NCBI RefSeq assembly: GCF_026000435.1
Contig: NZ_AP026763.1
Location: 1,860,001 to 1,924,000, forward strand
Direction: 5' to 3'
DNA length: 64,000 bases
DNA from: Vibrio sp. STUT-A11
GTDB lineage: Bacteria > Pseudomonadota > Gammaproteobacteria > Enterobacterales > Vibrionaceae
Positions 60,514 through 64,000 of the stretch are shown here, piece by piece. Numbering within the stretch: the stretch's first letter is position 1; each line of letters opens with the position of its first letter. The position numbers were made by a program, and so were the translations under genes. Under the pieces are notes generated by a model. That model was not told the origin of the DNA, made no database searches, and worked only from the letters and a program-made list of their open reading frames with translations.

Positions 60514-61164
60514 CTACTTGTCTTCTAACATCAACTTAATGCCAAGCCCCACCAGCACTACGCCAGTCGTGCCTTCCATCCAGTTCATAAAGCGTGCACT
60601 CTTGAGTAAGTTTTTCGCCGACGTTAATGCTCCAGCCAAACCACATTGCCAAACCATGGCGATAACAAAGTGGATTGCTGCCATAAAGGTCGACTGTAAA
60701 AATGCCGAGCCTTCAGGGTTAATGAACTGTGGTAAAAATGCGAGATAGAAAACCGCAGTTTTTGGGTTTAAAACATTAGACAAAAAACCCTCTCTCAATG
60801 AACGAGAGAAGCTGAATTCGTGACGGGTAATTCCCCTAGAAGCATCTTGCGGTGCTGCCGTGTTGTTCCATAACCCTTTCAGCGTCGTAAAGCCTAAGTA
60901 GATAAGGTAAGCCGCACCGACCATTTTAACCAGATGGAACAATTCTGCAGACTGGGCAAGGATCGCAGAAATACCGATCGCGGAAAATGTCGCGTGAACA
61001 AATAATCCAAGGCAAATACCAAGGCTAGTGACCGCTCCATCAGTAAACCCACCCCGTGACGAATTACGAATGACTAACGCGGTATCCAATCCCGGAGTGA
61101 GCGTCAGTATGGTTATAGCGATTAAAAACGCTTCAAAATTTTGTATCAAGCTTACATCCACCAA
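60514..61164 (-). CDS. LysE/RhtB-family amino acid exporter
   Basis: A 216-residue membrane protein with six hydrophobic segments. LysE signatures: ITLTPGLDTALVIRN near residue 20 (landmark TPGLDTALV), LGICLGLFVH, and LNPKTAVFYLAFLPQF. It would export an amino acid or homoserine-lactone-like compound. The start is uncertain: TTG at 61164 or GTG at 61161; the AAGGAG upstream is about 20 bases away. Confidence 0.92.
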   Translation of the reverse strand: MVDVSLIQNFEAFLIAITILTLTPGLDTALVIRNSSRGGFTDGAVTSLGICLGLFVHATFSAIGISAILAQSAELFHLVKMVGAAYLIYLGFTTLKGLWNNTAAPQDASRGITRHEFSFSRSLREGFLSNVLNPKTAVFYLAFLPQFINPEGSAFLQSTFMAAIHFVIAMVWQCGLAGALTSAKNLLKSARFMNWMEGTTGVVLVGLGIKLMLEDK

Positions 61165-61358
61165 GCAAAGAGAGAAACTTCTCCTTTATTGTCATATTTA
61201 CGCTGTTATTTCAATGAATTTTGACTGCTTACCCGTAAAATCCTTTCGCAGATGTTGATAAAACAAATTGGAATAAATCCAACTTTCTGCGTGAATCACT
61301 TGGTAAGCCTTTGTAGGGTTGGTAAACTTTTGTTTTCTATAGTCATGGAAGGCGGCAC

Positions 61359-62840
61359 ATGAGCGCATTCGAAAAACTCAAAAAACACTCATTAAAACTC
61401 TCAAACTTTCAACACCTCGCGGCAATCTGCGGCTGGGATCAAGCGGCTGTAATGCCAAACGGAGGCAGTCAGGCTCGCTCGGAAGCTATGGCAGAGTTGT
61501 ATGTTCATATGCATAACCTACAAACGCAGCCACAACTCTCAGACTGGTTTGCGCAGGCAGAGCAAGAGACGCTAAACGCTCAAGATAGCGCGACACTTCG
61601 CGAGCTAAAACGTAACTGGCAGCAAGCGAATGTTCTGCCAGAAGACCTGGTGCAAGCAAAATCCCTAGCAGGTTCTAAGTGTGAACATGCTTGGCGTACT
61701 CAACGTGGTGAAAATGATTGGCAAGGTTTTGAAAAGAACTGGGCCGAAGTCGTAAAACTGTCTCAGGAAGAAGCCCAAATCCGCGCTGAAGTAACGGGTC
61801 TTTCCGCTTATGATGCAATGCTTGATATTTATGAACCGGGCACAACCACTGCATCATTAGACGTTTTATTCAGCGACGTAACAACTTGGCTTCCAGAAAT
61901 GATTGACCAAGCGATCGAAAAGCAATCTGCAGAGAATTTCATTGAGCCTAAAGGCACCTTCTCGAGCGATACACAAAAAGTCCTGGGCTTGGATGTGATG
62001 AAGCTTCTGCAATTCGATTTCGAACATGGCCGACTCGATGAAAGTGTCCACCCATTTTGTGGTGGCGTTCCCACTGACGTTCGTATCACCACACGCTATG
62101 ATGAAAGTGAGTTTGTTCAATCTCTGATGGGTATTGTCCACGAGACAGGTCATGCTCGCTATGAGCAAGGCTTGCCGAAATCTCTCGCTGGGTTACCGTC
62201 TGGCCAGGCTCGTTCTATGGGAATTCACGAATCTCAATCTCTGTTCTTTGAGATGCAGATTGGTCGTAGTAATGCGTTTATTGAGCATTTAGCACGCCTT
62301 GCTGGCGCTCACTTCACCGAGCACGATCCTAAGTTATTCTCTCAAGACAATTTCCAAAAGCTGTACACGCGTGTGAAGAAAGACTTCATCCGTGTCGATG
62401 CCGATGAGATGACCTACCCTGCTCACGTTATTTTGCGCTACGAGATAGAGCGAGATTTAATGAATGGTGACATCAAACATACTGATGTACCGGAGTTATG
62501 GGATCAGAAAATGCAAACCTACCTGGGCTTGTCGACCAAAGACAACTTTAAGAACGGTTGCATGCAAGATATCCACTGGACAGATGGCGCGTTCGGTTAC
62601 TTCCCGAGTTACACATTAGGTGCGATGTATGCGGCTCAGTTCATGGCGGCAATGAAGAAAACGGTAGACGTTGACGGCGCTATCCAAAGTGGTGATTTAA
62701 GCCCTATCTTCACATGGCTTTCAGATAATATCTGGAGCAAAGGCAGTCTTTTCACAACTGAAGAATTAGTGCAACAAGCAACAGGTGAAACTCTGAATCC
62801 AACCCACTTCAAACATCACTTGGTCAATCGATATTTATAA
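61359..62840 (+). CDS. M32-family metallocarboxypeptidase
   Basis: A 493-residue carboxypeptidase Taq-like enzyme. The zinc motif H261-ETG-H265 in VHETGHARYEQ and the third ligand in HESQSLFFEMQ are clear, with the family motifs DVRITTRYDE and the C-terminal DNIWSKGSLF. It removes C-terminal residues from peptides in the cytoplasm. Single gene; a 28-base hairpin at 62849-62876 (AGTTAGGTG / CACCTAACT) follows. Confidence 0.95.
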   Translation: MSAFEKLKKHSLKLSNFQHLAAICGWDQAAVMPNGGSQARSEAMAELYVHMHNLQTQPQLSDWFAQAEQETLNAQDSATLRELKRNWQQANVLPEDLVQAKSLAGSKCEHAWRTQRGENDWQGFEKNWAEVVKLSQEEAQIRAEVTGLSAYDAMLDIYEPGTTTASLDVLFSDVTTWLPEMIDQAIEKQSAENFIEPKGTFSSDTQKVLGLDVMKLLQFDFEHGRLDESVHPFCGGVPTDVRITTRYDESEFVQSLMGIVHETGHARYEQGLPKSLAGLPSGQARSMGIHESQSLFFEMQIGRSNAFIEHLARLAGAHFTEHDPKLFSQDNFQKLYTRVKKDFIRVDADEMTYPAHVILRYEIERDLMNGDIKHTDVPELWDQKMQTYLGLSTKDNFKNGCMQDIHWTDGAFGYFPSYTLGAMYAAQFMAAMKKTVDVDGAIQSGDLSPIFTWLSDNIWSKGSLFTTEELVQQATGETLNPTHFKHHLVNRYL

Positions 62841-62848
62841 GAGCCAGT

Positions 62849-62876
62849 AGTTAGGTGTCCGAATGGGCACCTAACT
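62849..62876 (+). terminator. Hairpin after the M32 gene
   Basis: AGTTAGGTG and CACCTAACT form an exact 9-bp stem; the following sequence lacks a T-run, so it may be only a weak terminator. Confidence 0.55.
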
Positions 62877-63030
62877 CAGAAATCACATTAGGCTTGAACC
62901 AAATACTGACTCTCCACCCCAATAAAATGGCGTACGCCGGAGCTTTCTTTCGGTCGATGCTCTGGATGAAAATCGATTCAGAAAAATACTGAAATTACAA
63001 ATACAACAGCGTTAGTAAAAAGGAAATACC

Positions 63031-63993
63031 ATGAAATTTGCGATGTTAGGTGCAGGAGGCATCGGTTGTTATTTTGCAGCCCGACTCATTGATGCTGGCC
63101 ATGAATGTGTATTAGTTGCAAGAGGTGAGCACTTAGAAGCTTTGCAGACTAATGGTCTGCACCTGGAGCACCCTGATTTTCAGTATCATGGCTCAGTTGA
63201 AAGCACCGACGTTGCGGGTTTATGCCAGAACTATGATTGTGACCGTTTTGATTTGTTAATCCTTGCAGCAAAGAGTGGCGCAACAGCATCAATACTCGAT
63301 GAAATGAAATCTTGGTTAGCACAAGGAAATACGCCCGTTTTGTCGATTCAAAACGGAGTAACCAATGAAGAATTGATTAAGCTTCAGATTGGTCAGGAGC
63401 GGACAATTGGTGGCCTGGGAAATTATATCAGCGGCCATATTGAAAGTCCGGGTCATATCAAAGTGCAAGGAGCAGGACAAATTGAGTTTGGTGCCTGGCC
63501 GAACATGGAAAGCAATCCAACAATGGCGGAGTTTTGTCATACATTGGAGGCTGTTTTTATTAATGCCGGTATAAAGACTCGTCTCTATGATGATGTCCGT
63601 TATGCGCTATGGCGAAAACTCGTTTTGAATAATGGTGTCAATCCTCTGACCGCATTGACTGCGCAGAAAACAGGCCTAATCACCACAGATCCCATTTTAA
63701 GTCGTACAGTTCGTAAGATGATGGAGGAAACAGCGAGAGCGGCAAATGTGGCTGGCGTAAAAATATCTGCTAAAGATGTGGAAGAGATGTTTGATTTGAT
63801 AAGCAATTTTGGAGATATCAAAACGTCCATGCAAGTCGATATGGAACGTGGCCGTAGTTTGGAAGTCAACGAAATCTGTGGCCCTGTGATTGAATATTGT
63901 CGAAAAATCAGCCAGCCTGCAGAAACGACTGAACTGATTTACAGATTGCTGGTCAACGCCGACGAATTAAGCATAAAGCCCGTACAATTCTGA
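63031..63993 (+). CDS. 2-dehydropantoate 2-reductase-like protein (PanE/ApbA)
   Basis: A 320-residue NADPH-dependent reductase. The Rossmann loop LGAGGIGCYFAARL lies at residues 6-19, followed by LVARGEH; the catalytic lysine of PanE falls in ALWRKLVLNNGVNPLTAL (about residue 190), and the C-terminal helix domain contains SMQVDMERGRSLEVNEI. It would reduce ketopantoate or a related keto acid. Several Vibrio carry more than one PanE-like gene, so a role in pantothenate synthesis is likely but not certain. The gene ends just before the window edge. Confidence 0.92.
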   Translation: MKFAMLGAGGIGCYFAARLIDAGHECVLVARGEHLEALQTNGLHLEHPDFQYHGSVESTDVAGLCQNYDCDRFDLLILAAKSGATASILDEMKSWLAQGNTPVLSIQNGVTNEELIKLQIGQERTIGGLGNYISGHIESPGHIKVQGAGQIEFGAWPNMESNPTMAEFCHTLEAVFINAGIKTRLYDDVRYALWRKLVLNNGVNPLTALTAQKTGLITTDPILSRTVRKMMEETARAANVAGVKISAKDVEEMFDLISNFGDIKTSMQVDMERGRSLEVNEICGPVIEYCRKISQPAETTELIYRLLVNADELSIKPVQF

Positions 63994-64000
63994 CGTAAAC

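Overview
The window reads as chromosomal DNA of a marine Vibrio, most likely from the Harveyi clade (V. alginolyticus / V. parahaemolyticus relatives). The basis is inference from gene content: an ectABC-aspartokinase cluster divergent from proVWX, a tandem glycine riboswitch in front of an AGCS symporter (the arrangement known from V. cholerae VC1422), a thermostable-hemolysin family gene, a PrpF/AcnD-type methylcitrate operon, and two TonB-dependent receptors. No rRNA, tRNA, transposase, integrase or CRISPR array was seen. Nearly all genes are intact; only the first (a receptor tail) is cut by the window edge.

Layout. 1-3 kb: tail of an IutA/PvuA-like siderophore receptor, a NUDIX protein fused to a membrane domain that looks like a catalytically dead PAP2 phosphatase, and a GNAT. 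3.2-12 kb: 2-methylcitrate operon gntR-prpB-prpC-acnD-prpF-prpE (minus strand). 12.6-15.9 kb: divergent tripartite tricarboxylate transporter tctCBA. TGTCGACA palindromes lie in front of both units, suggesting one GntR regulon that joins transport with propionate catabolism. 16-21 kb: an orphan TAXI solute receptor, an acetaldehyde-dehydrogenase-type gene with a clear sigma-54 promoter, its divergent AcoR-like activator, and small proteins. 21.7-25.4 kb: zwf-pgl-gnd, with a structured leader and an unusual repeat-bearing hairpin upstream. 25.9-29.1 kb: AraC-type regulator and TonB-dependent receptor, each with a Fur-box-like site. 29.2-31.5 kb: a CitA/DcuS-type two-component pair with no obvious target beside it. 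32.3-37 kb: TolC - HlyD - two ABC-2 permeases with no ATPase gene. 37.1-44.8 kb: ectoine synthesis (ectABC-ask) divergent from glycine betaine uptake (proVWX), with a perfect CRP-type palindrome before ectA.

45-51.4 kb holds the most intriguing unit: seven closely spaced genes encoding a thermostable-hemolysin family protein that resembles GNAT/LuxI-type acyltransferases, an acyl-adenylating ligase, a heme-oxygenase-like diiron oxidase with a complete-looking ligand set, an SDR, a periplasmic TPR-like protein and a QseBC/PmrAB-like two-component system. A perfect CTTAAG-N5-CTTAAG direct repeat, the box type bound by PmrA/QseB-class regulators, sits just upstream of the first gene, so the operon probably carries its own sensor. 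I infer an acyl-derived metabolite or signal pathway whose product is unknown.

51.6-64 kb: an LtaS/OpgB-like membrane sulfatase-fold protein, a small hypothetical protein, a membrane-anchored coiled-coil protein with a 52-residue membrane partner, the glycine riboswitch and AGCS symporter, an M14-like peptidase overlapping an alpha/beta hydrolase, a luciferase-like monooxygenase, a LysE exporter, an M32 carboxypeptidase and a ketopantoate-reductase-like protein.
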